Assembly: GCF_001905005.1 (NCBI RefSeq)
Contig: NZ_LWKZ01000025.1
Span: forward strand, 558,001-622,000
Direction of reading: 5' to 3'
Source: Streptomyces sp. CB02923
GTDB taxonomy: Bacteria > Actinomycetota > Actinomycetes > Streptomycetales > Streptomycetaceae
DNA: 64,000 nt
The notes beneath the pieces are model-generated. The model saw only the letters and a list, made by a program, of their open reading frames with translations. It did no database searches and had not been told where the DNA came from. This document shows, piece after piece, positions 8,488-16,582 of the stretch; position 1 is the stretch's first letter; each line of letters starts with the position of its first letter. Made by a program: the position numbers and the translations under genes.

Positions 8488-8904
8488 TCACGCTGAGTGG
8501 GCGTAACGGAACACAGGGACATCGCAGAGGTAGTGAACCTTGACAAACTCCGGTTCTATGCGGAGGAAAACCGGGTCGAAGGGCTCTCCGTCGGCCAGCC
8601 GGGGGGTGGGGCCGAACAGTTCGTACTCGGCCGCCGTGGGCACGATGGCGCGGGCGGTGCCGGTGAACTGGACGGACCAGGTGTCGTTGGCACCGGAGTT
8701 GACGTTGTCGGCCTCGTAGGCGACGACGTTGCCGTCCAGGGCGCGGTGGTAGCCGTGGCCGCGGTGCAGCCGCAGCAGGAGCCGGCCGTCGGTCACGACA
8801 TGCCGCGTGACGGCGGTGAAGGGCAGCGCCCGCTGGCTGGCCGACACCCGCCCGTAGGGGACGCGGTTCAGCAGCTCGATGGCGTGGAGGTCGTCGGTGG
8901 GCAT
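8488..8904 (-). CDS. Pyridoxamine 5'-phosphate oxidase family (flavin-binding) protein
   Basis: A 138-residue split-barrel flavoprotein-like protein of the general PNPOx/nitroimidazole-resistance type. These small cytoplasmic proteins bind FMN or F420 and reduce varied substrates. LLNRVPYGRVSAS and ALPFTAVTRHVV near the start match the family's first strands, YHRALDGNVVAYEAD and WSVQFTGTA the middle, and EFVKVHYLCDVPVF the end. The start at 8904 (MPTDDLHAIE) is preceded by GCAGGG, and the longer frame from 8946 adds residues not expected in the family. The exact substrate is unknown. Confidence 0.75.
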   Translation of the reverse strand: MPTDDLHAIELLNRVPYGRVSASQRALPFTAVTRHVVTDGRLLLRLHRGHGYHRALDGNVVAYEADNVNSGANDTWSVQFTGTARAIVPTAAEYELFGPTPRLADGEPFDPVFLRIEPEFVKVHYLCDVPVFRYAHSA

Positions 8905-9087
8905 GGATACACCCTGCCGTGCCGCCGGGCGGGAAAGTAGGGGCACCCGCCCCGGGGAAAACAGGACGTTGGTCCTGAATCGTGCGGGGATTTTCCGATT
9001 CAGGGGTCTTTCGGGGGCGTTTCAGGAGGTCGGAGCCGTCCTGGCCGCCGAATTCTTTACCTTCCTTGAACATTCGCCCACGCCGTC

Positions 9088-9119
9088 GTGTGGAAGTTTT
9101 TCACACAGAACTTCCACAC
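9088..9119 (-). terminator. Hairpin downstream of the response regulator gene
   Basis: GTGTGGAAGTT and AACTTCCACAC form a perfect 11-bp stem with a 10-base loop. A second copy of AACTTCCAC follows at 9122-9130, so two alternative hairpins are possible. It lies just past the end of the minus-strand response regulator gene, where a terminator is expected. Confidence 0.55.
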
Positions 9120-9163
9120 AGAACTTCCACGGAAGGTGCCCACCCGCGCCGCCCGCGCCCGCG

Positions 9164-9823
9164 CTACTGCCGCTGCGCCTTCATCCGCGCCACGTAGGCG
9201 GCCGCCTGCGACCGGCGCTCCATACCCAGCTTGGAGAGCAGGCTGGAGACATAGTTCTTGATCGTCTTCTCGGCGAGGTGCAGCCGCTCGCCGATCGACC
9301 GGTTGGTCAGCCCCTCGCCGATCAGGTCGAGGATCTTGCGTTCCTGCTCGGTGAGGTTGGCGAGCCGGTCGTCGCCGCGGGTGTTGTTGCCGTCCCGCAG
9401 GCGTTCCAGTACGCGGGCGGTGGCCACCGGGTCCAGCAGCGACTTGCCGGCCGCGACGTCCCGTACGGCGGACAGCAGCTCGTTGCCCCGGATGGCTTTG
9501 AGGACGTAACCGGACGCACCGGCCATGATGGCGTCGAAGAGGGCTTCGTCGTCCGAGAAAGATGTGAGCATCAGGCATTTGATGTTCTCGTCCTGGGAAC
9601 GGATCTCCCGGCAGACCTCGACACCGCTGCCGTCCGGCAGCCGGACGTCCAGCACGGCTACGTCGGGACGGGTCGCAGGGATCCTGACCAGGGCATCTGC
9701 GGCGGTTCCGGCCTCGCCGACCACCTCGATGTCCGCCTCCACGGAGAGCATCTCGTGAACGCCGCGCCGCACGACCTCGTGGTCGTCGAGCAGGAATACC
9801 GTGATTTTTCCTTCTTCGCGCAC
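9164..9823 (-). CDS. Orphan LuxR/NarL-type response regulator
   Basis: DNA-binding response regulator of about 219 residues. The receiver domain has acidic pair Asp13-Asp14 (LLDDHE), phospho-acceptor Asp59 (VLDVRLP), Thr87 (MLTS) and Lys109 (YVLKA), all in place, so phosphorylation is likely. The C-terminal LuxR HTH includes LTEQERKILDLIGEGLTNRS and EKTIKNYVSSLLSKLGM. The receiver and HTH resemble DevR/DosR-type regulators. No histidine kinase gene is adjacent, hence orphan. The GTG at 9823 (VREEGKITVF) is preferred to the GTG at 9841 because GAGCGG precedes it. It is divergent from the branched-chain oxoacid dehydrogenase operon, which is therefore a candidate target. Confidence 0.88.
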   Translation of the reverse strand: MREEGKITVFLLDDHEVVRRGVHEMLSVEADIEVVGEAGTAADALVRIPATRPDVAVLDVRLPDGSGVEVCREIRSQDENIKCLMLTSFSDDEALFDAIMAGASGYVLKAIRGNELLSAVRDVAAGKSLLDPVATARVLERLRDGNNTRGDDRLANLTEQERKILDLIGEGLTNRSIGERLHLAEKTIKNYVSSLLSKLGMERRSQAAAYVARMKAQRQ

Positions 9824-10176
9824 CCGCTCAGTCTCACACACGAAGTCTTCCCGTGCTCCAGGTCACCGATATAACGTGCCGTTGTCCCGGCGGGCTGCAA
9901 CGCTGTGAACAGGGGTTTGCCGACTGGTCGGCGCGATGCTCGGAATTCCAAGCAAAATACTTGGAACCCCAAGCAAAGTCGCAGGTCAGGGCCCCTTTCG
10001 CCTAGGCTCCGGAAGTAGGGCACAACGCCCACCTTCCGGCAGGCCGTGGCCGGGGCACCTTGTTCCACCCGGGCCGCGCCGTGCCGCACACACCCCGTGC
10101 GCCGTATCGGATACCGGGTGAGCCGCAATACGGCCACCGGCGGACCCCGGGGGCCGGACAGACGGAGGAGCAGCAC
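9824..10176. promoter_or_regulatory. Divergent control region, response regulator / bkd operon
   Basis: A 353-base gap with no gene. It holds an AT-richer island with the perfect inverted repeat TTCCAAG-N7-CTTGGAA (9946-9966) and a third half-like CCAAGCAAAG just after it. A TAGGCT hexamer at 10003-10008 could be a -10 box for the operon, but no good -35 was found. GGAGG at 10163-10168 is the ribosome site of the first operon gene. Confidence 0.5.
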
Positions 10177-11367
10177 GTGACCGTGGAGAGCACTGCCGCG
10201 CGGAAGAACCCCCGCGGTGGCGGCAAGCGCACCACCGCAAAAAAGGCGTCGCCCGCCAAGGCGAAGGCGGCTGCCCCGGCCCCGGCCGAGGCGGAGCAGG
10301 ACCAGCTCGTACAGCTGCTGACCCCCGAGGGCAAGCGCGTCGAGCACCCCGAGTACGCCATCGACCTGTCGGCGGAAGAACTGCGCGGGCTGTACCGGGA
10401 CATGGTCCTCACGCGGCGCTTCGACGCCGAGGCGACCACCCTCCAGCGCCAGGGCGAGCTGGGCCTGTGGGCCTCGCTGCTGGGCCAGGAGGCCGCGCAG
10501 ATCGGCTCGGGACGGGCCCTGCGCGACGACGATTACGTCTTCCCGACCTACCGGGAGCACGGCGTCGCCTGGTGCCGCGGCGTGGACCCGACGAACCTGC
10601 TGGGCATGTTCCGCGGTGTCAACCACGGTGGCTGGGACCCCAACAGCAACAACTTCCACCTGTACACGATCGTCATCGGCTCGCAGACGCTGCACGCGAC
10701 CGGCTACGCGATGGGCGTCCAGAAGGACGGCGCCGACTCGGCGGTCATCGCGTACTTCGGCGACGGCGCCTCCAGCCAGGGCGATGTGGCCGAGTCCTTC
10801 ACGTTCTCCGCGGTGTACAACGCTCCGGTGGTGTTCTTCTGCCAGAACAACCAGTGGGCGATTTCCGAGCCGACCGAGCGTCAGACGCGTGTGCCGCTGT
10901 ATCAGCGGGCCCGTGGTTACGGCTTCCCCGGTGTGCGGGTGGACGGCAATGACGTGCTGGCGTGTCTGGCGGTGACCCGGGCGGCGCTGGAGCGGGCGCG
11001 TGCGGGTGAGGGCCCGACGCTGGTGGAGGCGTTCACGTACCGGATGGGGGCGCACACCACCTCCGACGACCCGACGAAGTACCGCCGGGAGGAGGAGCGC
11101 GAGGCGTGGGAGGCCAAGGACCCGATCCTGCGGCTGCGCACGTATCTGGAGGCCGAGGGCGTCGTCGACCAGGCCTACCTGGACGGTATCGAGGCGGAGA
11201 GCGAGACGCTGGGCCGGCGGGTGCGCGAGGTGGTGCGGGGCATGCCGGACCCGGACATGATGGCGATCTTCGAGAACATCTACGCCGACGGGCACGCCCT
11301 CGTCGATGAGGAGCGCGCGCAGTTCGCCGCGTACCAGGCGTCGTTCGCGGACGCGGAGGAGAACTGA
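10177..11367 (+). CDS. bkdA: Branched-chain 2-oxoacid dehydrogenase E1 alpha
   Basis: Thiamine-diphosphate E1 alpha subunit (396 residues) of the complex that oxidatively decarboxylates the 2-oxoacids of Val, Leu and Ile, supplying branched starters for fatty acids and polyketides. The ThDP motif is GDGASSQGD from about residue 195, ending QNN. GLWASLLGQEAAQIG and FPTYREHG match E1 alpha. The GTG start is chosen because GGAGG lies 8-12 bases upstream; the longer frame from 10060 lacks one. Residues 4-40 form an unusual Lys/Ala/Pro tail (KRTTAKKASPAKAKAA), absent from most E1 alpha proteins and resembling histone-H1-like sequence. First gene of a three-gene operon, one base before E1 beta. Confidence 0.92.
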   Translation: MTVESTAARKNPRGGGKRTTAKKASPAKAKAAAPAPAEAEQDQLVQLLTPEGKRVEHPEYAIDLSAEELRGLYRDMVLTRRFDAEATTLQRQGELGLWASLLGQEAAQIGSGRALRDDDYVFPTYREHGVAWCRGVDPTNLLGMFRGVNHGGWDPNSNNFHLYTIVIGSQTLHATGYAMGVQKDGADSAVIAYFGDGASSQGDVAESFTFSAVYNAPVVFFCQNNQWAISEPTERQTRVPLYQRARGYGFPGVRVDGNDVLACLAVTRAALERARAGEGPTLVEAFTYRMGAHTTSDDPTKYRREEEREAWEAKDPILRLRTYLEAEGVVDQAYLDGIEAESETLGRRVREVVRGMPDPDMMAIFENIYADGHALVDEERAQFAAYQASFADAEEN

Positions 11368-11368
11368 G

Positions 11369-12352
11369 ATGACCGTCTTCGAGAAGATCACGCTGTCCAA
11401 GGCGATCAACGAAGCGCTGCGTGCCTCGATGGAGGCCGATGCCAAGGTCCTGGTCATGGGCGAGGACGTGGGCAAGCTGGGCGGCGTCTTCCGTGTCACC
11501 GACGGGCTGCAGAAGGACTTCGGCGAGGGCCGGGTGATCGACACGCCGCTGGCGGAGTCCGGCATCGTGGGCACCGCCGTCGGGATGGCGCTGCGCGGCT
11601 ACCGGCCCGTCGTGGAGATCCAGTTCGACGGTTTCGTCTTTCCCGCCTACGACCAGATCGTCACGCAGCTGGCCAAGATGCACGCCCGCGCGCTGGGCAA
11701 GGTCAAGGTGCCGGTGGTCATCCGCATCCCCTACGGCGGCGGCATCGGCGCCGTCGAGCACCACTCCGAGTCGCCCGAGACGCTCTTCGCGCACGTCGCG
11801 GGCCTGAAGGTCATCTCGCCTTCGAACGCCTCGGATGCGTACTGGATGATGCGCCAGGCCATCGAGGGCGACGACCCGGTCATCTACTTCGAGCCCAAGC
11901 GGCGCTATCACGACAAGGGACGCCTGGATACCGAGGCGATTCCCGACCCGCTGCACAAGGCCCGGGTGGCGCAGGCGGGCACGGATGTGACGCTGGCCGC
12001 GTACGGGCCGATGGTCAAGGTCTGCCTGGATGCGGCGCGGGTCGCGGCCGAGGAGGGCAAGTCGGTCGAGGTGGTGGACCTGCGCTCGCTGTCCCCGGTC
12101 GACTTCGATGCGGTGCAGGCCTCGGTGGAGAAGACCGGGCGGCTGGTCGTCGTCCACGAGGCGCCGGTCTTCCTGGGCACGGGTGCGGAGATCGCCGCCC
12201 GGATCACGGAGCGGTGTTTTTACCAGCTGGAGGCGCCGGTGCTGCGGGTGGGCGGTTTCCATGCGCCGTATCCGCCGTCGCGGCTGGAGGACGAATACCT
12301 GCCGGGGCTCGACCGGGTGCTCGATACGGTCGACCGCGCGCTGGCGTACTGA
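11369..12352 (+). CDS. bkdB: Branched-chain 2-oxoacid dehydrogenase E1 beta
   Basis: E1 beta subunit (327 residues), which pairs with E1 alpha to build the ThDP site. Recognisable motifs are VLVMGEDVG, GRVIDTPLAESGIVG, GYRPVVEIQFDGF and the C-terminal LFARD-equivalent region ending YLPGLDRVLDTVDRALAY. ATG at 11369 follows the E1 alpha stop by one base, with GGAGGA upstream inside the preceding gene, so the two are translationally coupled. The length is normal for the family. A frame starting at 11306 only adds residues that overlap E1 alpha and was rejected. Confidence 0.93.
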   Translation: MTVFEKITLSKAINEALRASMEADAKVLVMGEDVGKLGGVFRVTDGLQKDFGEGRVIDTPLAESGIVGTAVGMALRGYRPVVEIQFDGFVFPAYDQIVTQLAKMHARALGKVKVPVVIRIPYGGGIGAVEHHSESPETLFAHVAGLKVISPSNASDAYWMMRQAIEGDDPVIYFEPKRRYHDKGRLDTEAIPDPLHKARVAQAGTDVTLAAYGPMVKVCLDAARVAAEEGKSVEVVDLRSLSPVDFDAVQASVEKTGRLVVVHEAPVFLGTGAEIAARITERCFYQLEAPVLRVGGFHAPYPPSRLEDEYLPGLDRVLDTVDRALAY

Positions 12353-12371
12353 GGCTTGAGGAGTAGTGACC

Positions 12372-13826
12372 ATGACTGCAACCGAGCAGCGCTTCCGTGA
12401 GTTCAAGATGCCCGATGTGGGCGAGGGGCTGACCGAGGCCGAGATCCTCAAGTGGTACGTGCAGCCGGGTGACACCGTCACCGACGGGCAGGTCATCTGC
12501 GAGGTGGAGACCGCCAAGGCCGCCGTGGAGCTGCCCAGCCCGTATGAGGGCGTGGTGCACGCGGTGCACTTCGAGGAGGGCGCCACCGTCGACGTGGGCA
12601 CCTCCATCATCGCGGTGGACACCGACCCCGGCGCCGGCCCGGCCGGGGCTCCCGCCGCGGCCGAGGCCGCACCCGCCGCCGCGGAGGAGGACGCCGAGCC
12701 GCAGGGCCGGCAGGCCGTCCTCGTCGGCTACGGCGCGGCGCCCTCGTCCACCAAGCGGCGGGCGCGCAAGCCGCAGGCGGGCGTTCCGGCGCAGGAGCCG
12801 GCCGCCGCGGCAATCCAGGCGGAGCTGAACGGGCACGCCGCGGCCCCGGCCCCGGCGCCCGTGGCCCCGGCCGCTCCGGCGCCTGCCGTCCCGGCTGCCG
12901 TCCCCGCAGCCGGGCGGCCGCTGGCCAAGCCCCCGGTGCGCAAGCTGGCCAAGGACCTCGGCATCGACCTGGCCGCGGTCACCCCGACCGGCCCGGACGG
13001 CGTGATCACCCGCGAGGACGTGCACGCCGCGGCGGCCCCCGCGCCCGCCGCCGAGGCCCCGGCCGCGGTCCCGCAGCCCGCCGCCGACACCGCTACCGCT
13101 ACCGGCGGCTCCGAGGCCGTCCGCGCCCGCGAGACGCGCATCCCCATCAAGGGCGTCCGCAAGGCCACCGCCCAGGCGATGGTCAACAGCGCCTTCACCG
13201 CGCCGCACGTCACCGAATTCGTCACCGTCGACGTGACCCGCACGATGAAGCTCGTCCAGGAGCTCAAGCAGGACCCCGACATGGCGGGCCTGCGCGTCAA
13301 CCCGCTCCTGCTCGTCGCCCGGGCACTGTTGGTCGCCATCAAGCGCAACCCCGAGGTCAACGCGGCCTGGGACGAGGACAACCAGGAGATCATCCGCAAG
13401 GACTACGTGAACCTGGGCATCGCCGCGGCCACCCCCCGCGGCCTGATCGTCCCCAACATCAAGGACGCCGAGGCCAAGACCCTGCCGCAGCTGGCCACCG
13501 CGCTCGGCGAACTCATCGCCACGGCCCGCGAAGGCAAGACGGCCCCCGGCGACATGGCCGGCGGCACCGTCACCATCACCAACGTGGGCGTCTTCGGCGT
13601 CGACACCGGCACCCCCATCCTCAACCCCGGGGAGTCCGCGATCCTCGCCTTCGGCGCGGTCAAACTCCAGCCCTGGGTCCACAAGGGCAAGGTCAAGCCC
13701 CGCCAGGTCACCACACTGGCGCTCTCCTTCGACCACCGCCTGGTCGACGGCGAACTGGGCTCCAAGGTCCTCGCGGACACCGCGGCGATCCTGGAACAGC
13801 CCAAGCGGCTGATCACCTGGGCCTGA
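12372..13826 (+). CDS. bkdC: Dihydrolipoamide acyltransferase (E2) of the branched-chain complex
   Basis: Core E2 subunit, 484 residues, which carries the acyl group on lipoyl-lysine and passes it to CoA. It has one lipoyl domain (about 8-80) with Lys49 in VETAKAAVE, a long Ala/Pro-rich linker, the E1/E3-binding domain near 184-220 (VRKLAKDLGIDLAAVTPTG), a second linker, and the catalytic domain with DHRLVDG (His about 455). GAGGAG at 12358-12363 lies eight bases before the ATG at 12372, which is preferred to the GTG at 12366. No E3 gene is adjacent, so the complex must use an E3 encoded elsewhere. A strong hairpin follows. Confidence 0.93.
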   Translation: MTATEQRFREFKMPDVGEGLTEAEILKWYVQPGDTVTDGQVICEVETAKAAVELPSPYEGVVHAVHFEEGATVDVGTSIIAVDTDPGAGPAGAPAAAEAAPAAAEEDAEPQGRQAVLVGYGAAPSSTKRRARKPQAGVPAQEPAAAAIQAELNGHAAAPAPAPVAPAAPAPAVPAAVPAAGRPLAKPPVRKLAKDLGIDLAAVTPTGPDGVITREDVHAAAAPAPAAEAPAAVPQPAADTATATGGSEAVRARETRIPIKGVRKATAQAMVNSAFTAPHVTEFVTVDVTRTMKLVQELKQDPDMAGLRVNPLLLVARALLVAIKRNPEVNAAWDEDNQEIIRKDYVNLGIAAATPRGLIVPNIKDAEAKTLPQLATALGELIATAREGKTAPGDMAGGTVTITNVGVFGVDTGTPILNPGESAILAFGAVKLQPWVHKGKVKPRQVTTLALSFDHRLVDGELGSKVLADTAAILEQPKRLITWA

Positions 13827-13844
13827 CCGGCACCGGTACCCCAT

Positions 13845-13893
13845 GAGGGCGGGCCCGGAGGCGACCGGAATGGTCGCCTCCGGGCCCGCCCTC
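13845..13893 (+). terminator. Strong Rho-independent-type terminator of bkd operon
   Basis: A perfect 22-bp stem (13845-13866 with 13872-13893) around a five-base loop, ggaat. The left arm begins gagggcgggcccgg. It closes the bkd operon and also lies just past the end of the small minus-strand gene at 13916, so it may act for both. Confidence 0.85.
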
Positions 13894-13915
13894 GCTGTCT
13901 TGAGCCGTTCTGCCC

Positions 13916-14092
13916 TCAGCCCCGGATGATCTCGACGGCGCGGCTGAGGTGCCCCACGGGCCCGTCCGGTGCCGAGTGGTCGGCCTGTGCCGCGCCCTTC
14001 GTCAGCGCGATACCGCCCCACAGCGCGGCCACGAGCAGCGCGACCATGACGGTGGTCCGAGCACGTCGGCCGGCGTTCGTCCTGGACTGCAT
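13916..14092 (-). CDS. Small single-pass membrane or secreted protein, hypothetical
   Basis: A 58-residue product with a basic N-terminus (MQSRTNAGRRARTT), one hydrophobic segment (VMVALLVAALWGGIAL) and a short polar tail ending RAVEIIRG. TKGAAQA just after the hydrophobic part could be a signal-peptidase site, giving a tiny secreted peptide of about 22 residues; a type II membrane anchor is the other reading. AGGGGAG precedes the ATG at good spacing, which supports it as a real gene. It converges on the bkd terminator. I do not recognise the family. Confidence 0.6.
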   Translation of the reverse strand: MQSRTNAGRRARTTVMVALLVAALWGGIALTKGAAQADHSAPDGPVGHLSRAVEIIRG

Positions 14093-14260
14093 GGTGGTCT
14101 CCCCTTGCGTACGGATCGGAGCCTGCTCGGCCCCTCCCTTCCATTACGTCACGGGAAATCGCCGATTCCGTACGCGCCAGGTACAGACTCACGTCAGTCT
14201 TAAGTCGGACACCAGGTACATCCTTCGGCAGATCCAGAGGGCCGGCCCCCCGAAAATCAT

Positions 14261-14289
14261 TTGCCCCTATCCCCCTCCCTGCCTAGCGT
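14261..14289 (+). promoter_or_regulatory. Promoter for a leaderless GNAT-Nudix transcript
   Basis: TTGCCC (14261-14266), 17-base spacer, TAGCGT (14284-14289), then seven bases to the ATG at 14297. The predicted transcription start falls on the A of the start codon, and no ribosome site is present, which together point to a leaderless mRNA. Confidence 0.55.
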
Positions 14290-14296
14290 CGGCCGG

Positions 14297-15142
14297 ATGA
14301 GCAGCCCGACGATCATCCGCCCCTACCGCCCGGCGGACGAGCCGTCCGTCACCGACCTGTGGTCCCGCGCCGTACGCCGGGCCCACCCCTTCATCGAGGG
14401 CGAGGGCACGGGGGAGCGCGCCCGCGAACTCCGCGACGTCTACCTCGTCCAGGCGGACAACTGGGTGGCCGAGGACGAGCGCGACGGCACCGTCCTCGGC
14501 CTCCTCGGCCTGCTCGGCTCCCAGATCGGCGGCCTCTTCGTAGCCCCCGAGGCGCAGGGCCGCGGCATCGGCGCCCAGCTCCTGGAACACGCCGCGTCCC
14601 GCCACGGCGCCCTCACCCTCGAAGCCTTCGCCCGCAACACCGGCGCCCTCGGCTTCTACACCCACCTCGGCTTCACGGAACGCAGCCGCCGCACCGACGA
14701 GGCCACCGGCGAAACCCTCGTCGCCCTCGACCGCCCGGCGCCCCTGCGCTCCGTCAGCTGGCTGCACGTACGGGACGGCCGCCTGCTCAGCGTCCGTACG
14801 CGCGGCAACGACACGTTCTACCTGCCCGGCGGCAAGTACGAACCGGGCGAGACCGCCCCCGAAGCGCTCTCCCGCGAACTCTCCGAAGAACTCGGCCTGT
14901 CGGTACCGGCGGGTGACCTCCGTGAGGCCTTCGTCATCCACGCCACCGCGCACGGCGTGAACGCCGGCCGCCGCCTGCACATGACGTGCTTCACCGGCGG
15001 GCCCCAGGACATCACCCCCGCCCCCGGCCGCGAGATCGCCGAATACGCGTGGTTCGACCGCCACGAGTCGCAGGAACGCTGCGCCCCGGCGCACATGCGG
15101 GTCGTCAACCGCCTGATCGCCCAGGGGCACATGGCCGCGTAG
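14297..15142 (+). CDS. GNAT acetyltransferase fused to a Nudix hydrolase
   Basis: A two-domain fusion of 281 residues. Residues 1-150 are a GNAT N-acetyltransferase, with IIRPYRPADEPSV, the acetyl-CoA loop APEAQGRGIG and GFYTHLGFTERSR. Residues about 160-281 are a Nudix hydrolase with a complete Nudix box from about residue 178 (GKYEPGE ... RELSEELG), which cleaves nucleoside diphosphates linked to another group. Both active sites look intact. The start is set at 14297 by the family alignment and the leaderless promoter; the frame from 14261 adds 12 residues containing the -10 box. The 3' end overlaps the convergent HATPase gene by 38 bases. The substrate is unknown. Confidence 0.85.
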   Translation: MSSPTIIRPYRPADEPSVTDLWSRAVRRAHPFIEGEGTGERARELRDVYLVQADNWVAEDERDGTVLGLLGLLGSQIGGLFVAPEAQGRGIGAQLLEHAASRHGALTLEAFARNTGALGFYTHLGFTERSRRTDEATGETLVALDRPAPLRSVSWLHVRDGRLLSVRTRGNDTFYLPGGKYEPGETAPEALSRELSEELGLSVPAGDLREAFVIHATAHGVNAGRRLHMTCFTGGPQDITPAPGREIAEYAWFDRHESQERCAPAHMRVVNRLIAQGHMAA

Positions 15143-15548
15143 CGGCACGTACCCGGAGCTCCAGCTCCGCCCACACGGTCTTGCCGACGGTACGGGGCTC
15201 GGTCCCCCACCGGTCGGCGAGCCCGCCCACGAGCACGAGCCCGTACCCGGACGTGGAACCCGCGCACGCCCTCGCCTTCGGCACGCGCTCCCCACGCGGG
15301 TCACTCACCTCGATCCGCACCATCGTCGCGCTCAGCACCAGCCGCACCCGGAACAACCGCCCCCGCAACGACCCGTGCAGCAACGCGTTGGTCGCCAACT
15401 CCGAAACGATCAGCGCCACGTCCCCGGCGGCGTCCGCCCACCCCCACTCCGCCACCAGCCGCGCCGCCCGCCGCCGCGCGAGGGAGACGCTGCGCGCGGT
15501 GGGCGTGTAGTCGAGCTTGTCTTCGTAGGTGAGTTGGGGAACGGGCAT
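15105..15548 (-). CDS. HATPase-domain regulator (anti-sigma-factor/RsbW-like)
   Basis: A 147-residue protein with a GHKL ATPase fold of the RsbW/anti-sigma type. The N box is VSELATNALLHGS, the G1 region DPRGERVPKA and the G2 region SGYGLVLVGGLADRWG. Such proteins bind sigma or anti-anti-sigma factors, sometimes with Ser kinase activity. GGAGG lies just upstream of the ATG at 15548. It is divergent from a WhiJ-like regulator gene that is followed by DUF397 genes, an arrangement found many times in Streptomyces genomes. The longer frame (to 16079) is antisense to the regulator gene and was rejected. Confidence 0.8.
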   Translation of the reverse strand: MPVPQLTYEDKLDYTPTARSVSLARRRAARLVAEWGWADAAGDVALIVSELATNALLHGSLRGRLFRVRLVLSATMVRIEVSDPRGERVPKARACAGSTSGYGLVLVGGLADRWGTEPRTVGKTVWAELELRVRAATRPCAPGRSGG

Positions 15549-15632
15549 GGCTGATCGCCTCCGTCGGATTGCCAACGTTCTCGCTGTGCGAGCGAGTCGA
15601 TACAGACGGTAGTGTTGCTGTGCGTGACGAGG

Positions 15633-15661
15633 CAAGTAGCACGCGCAGAAATTTCTACTTG
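15633..15661. promoter_or_regulatory. Probable operator, palindrome upstream of WhiJ-like gene
   Basis: CAAGTAG (15633-15639) and CTACTTG (15655-15661) are inverted repeats. Between them lies the perfect palindrome AGAAATTTCT (15647-15656). This AT-rich site lies midway between the divergent HATPase and WhiJ-like genes, a good place for autoregulation. Confidence 0.6.
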
Positions 15662-15697
15662 CGATAGCTTGGTCAACTCGACGGGAAGGGGCGGGAG

Positions 15698-16579
15698 ATG
15701 GCGGGTGACCGACCCGAACGCGGTTCTTCGGTTTCAACGGTGCTGGGCCGCCGACTGGGCGGCGAACTGCTGCGTATGCGTGAGGCACGGGGCCTGCGCC
15801 AGGCCCACGCGGCGGAGGCGTTGACCGCTTCGGTCCCGAAGGTCGCGAAGATGGAACGCGGGCTGGTTCCGATGCGGGACCCGGACATTCGTGCGCTGTG
15901 TCATCTCTACGGTAGGGACGACGCCGACACGGTGGCGCGGCTCCTGGGCCTGGCGAAGCTGGACCGGGAGCGGCGAAGGGCGAAGGGATGGTGGCGCCAC
16001 TCGCCGAATGCGGGAGCCCTGGCCGAGTACATCGCCTTGGAGGACGTGGCGAATCAGGTCCGGAACTGGCAGGTGTCACTGATCCCGGGGCTGTGCCAGA
16101 CGCCCGAATACGCCCGAGCCCTCGGAGCGGGCAGCGCGGCCTGGCAGAGGCCGGACGAGATCGAGCGAACCGTCGAGATCAGGATGCGTCGGCAGACGAG
16201 GCTGACCGGCGACCGGCCTCTGCAGGTGCACGCGGTGATCTGGGAAGCTGCGCTCCGTCAACTGGTGGGCGGCTCAGAGATCATGCGCGCCCAGTTGGCC
16301 CGATTGCTGGACTTGGCCGCGTTGCCCAACGTGAAACTGCAGATTTCGCCGTTCTCCGCAGGTGCTCATCCCTGCATCACGAGCCCCTTCAACATCGTCT
16401 CGTTTGCTGAGCCCGGTGCGGCGGACGTGATCCACCTCGACGGCATCACGTCGACCGTATGGGTCGAGCACGAGGGTGACAGCGCTTTGTACGGGGAATT
16501 TTTCGACCGCGCAGCCGGGTTGAGCCTCACGCCCGACGACTCGGTTACCTTGATCGATAGCCTGCGTAAGGGGTTGTGA
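15698..16579 (+). CDS. WhiJ-like XRE-family regulator (HTH plus DUF5753)
   Basis: A 293-residue regulator with an N-terminal helix-turn-helix (about 15-75; GGELLRMREARGLRQAHAAE and VPKVAKMERG) and a C-terminal DUF5753 domain (about 95-285; LIPGLCQTPEYARAL, WEAALRQLVGG, VWVEHEG). In Streptomyces this family, typified by WhiJ, works with small DUF397 partners encoded next door to control development and antibiotic production. GGGGCGGGAG precedes the ATG. The first DUF397 gene starts three bases after its stop codon. The last 20 codons have a degenerate second copy at 16798-16863, beyond that DUF397 gene, showing that the region was duplicated. Confidence 0.88.
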   Translation: MAGDRPERGSSVSTVLGRRLGGELLRMREARGLRQAHAAEALTASVPKVAKMERGLVPMRDPDIRALCHLYGRDDADTVARLLGLAKLDRERRRAKGWWRHSPNAGALAEYIALEDVANQVRNWQVSLIPGLCQTPEYARALGAGSAAWQRPDEIERTVEIRMRRQTRLTGDRPLQVHAVIWEAALRQLVGGSEIMRAQLARLLDLAALPNVKLQISPFSAGAHPCITSPFNIVSFAEPGAADVIHLDGITSTVWVEHEGDSALYGEFFDRAAGLSLTPDDSVTLIDSLRKGL

Positions 16580-16582
16580 GCC

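Noticed and set aside
9658..14192. Very long minus-strand frames (up to 662 codons) opposite the bkd operon
   Set aside because: They are mirror frames of conserved genes in GC-rich DNA, with no recognisable motifs and no ribosome sites.
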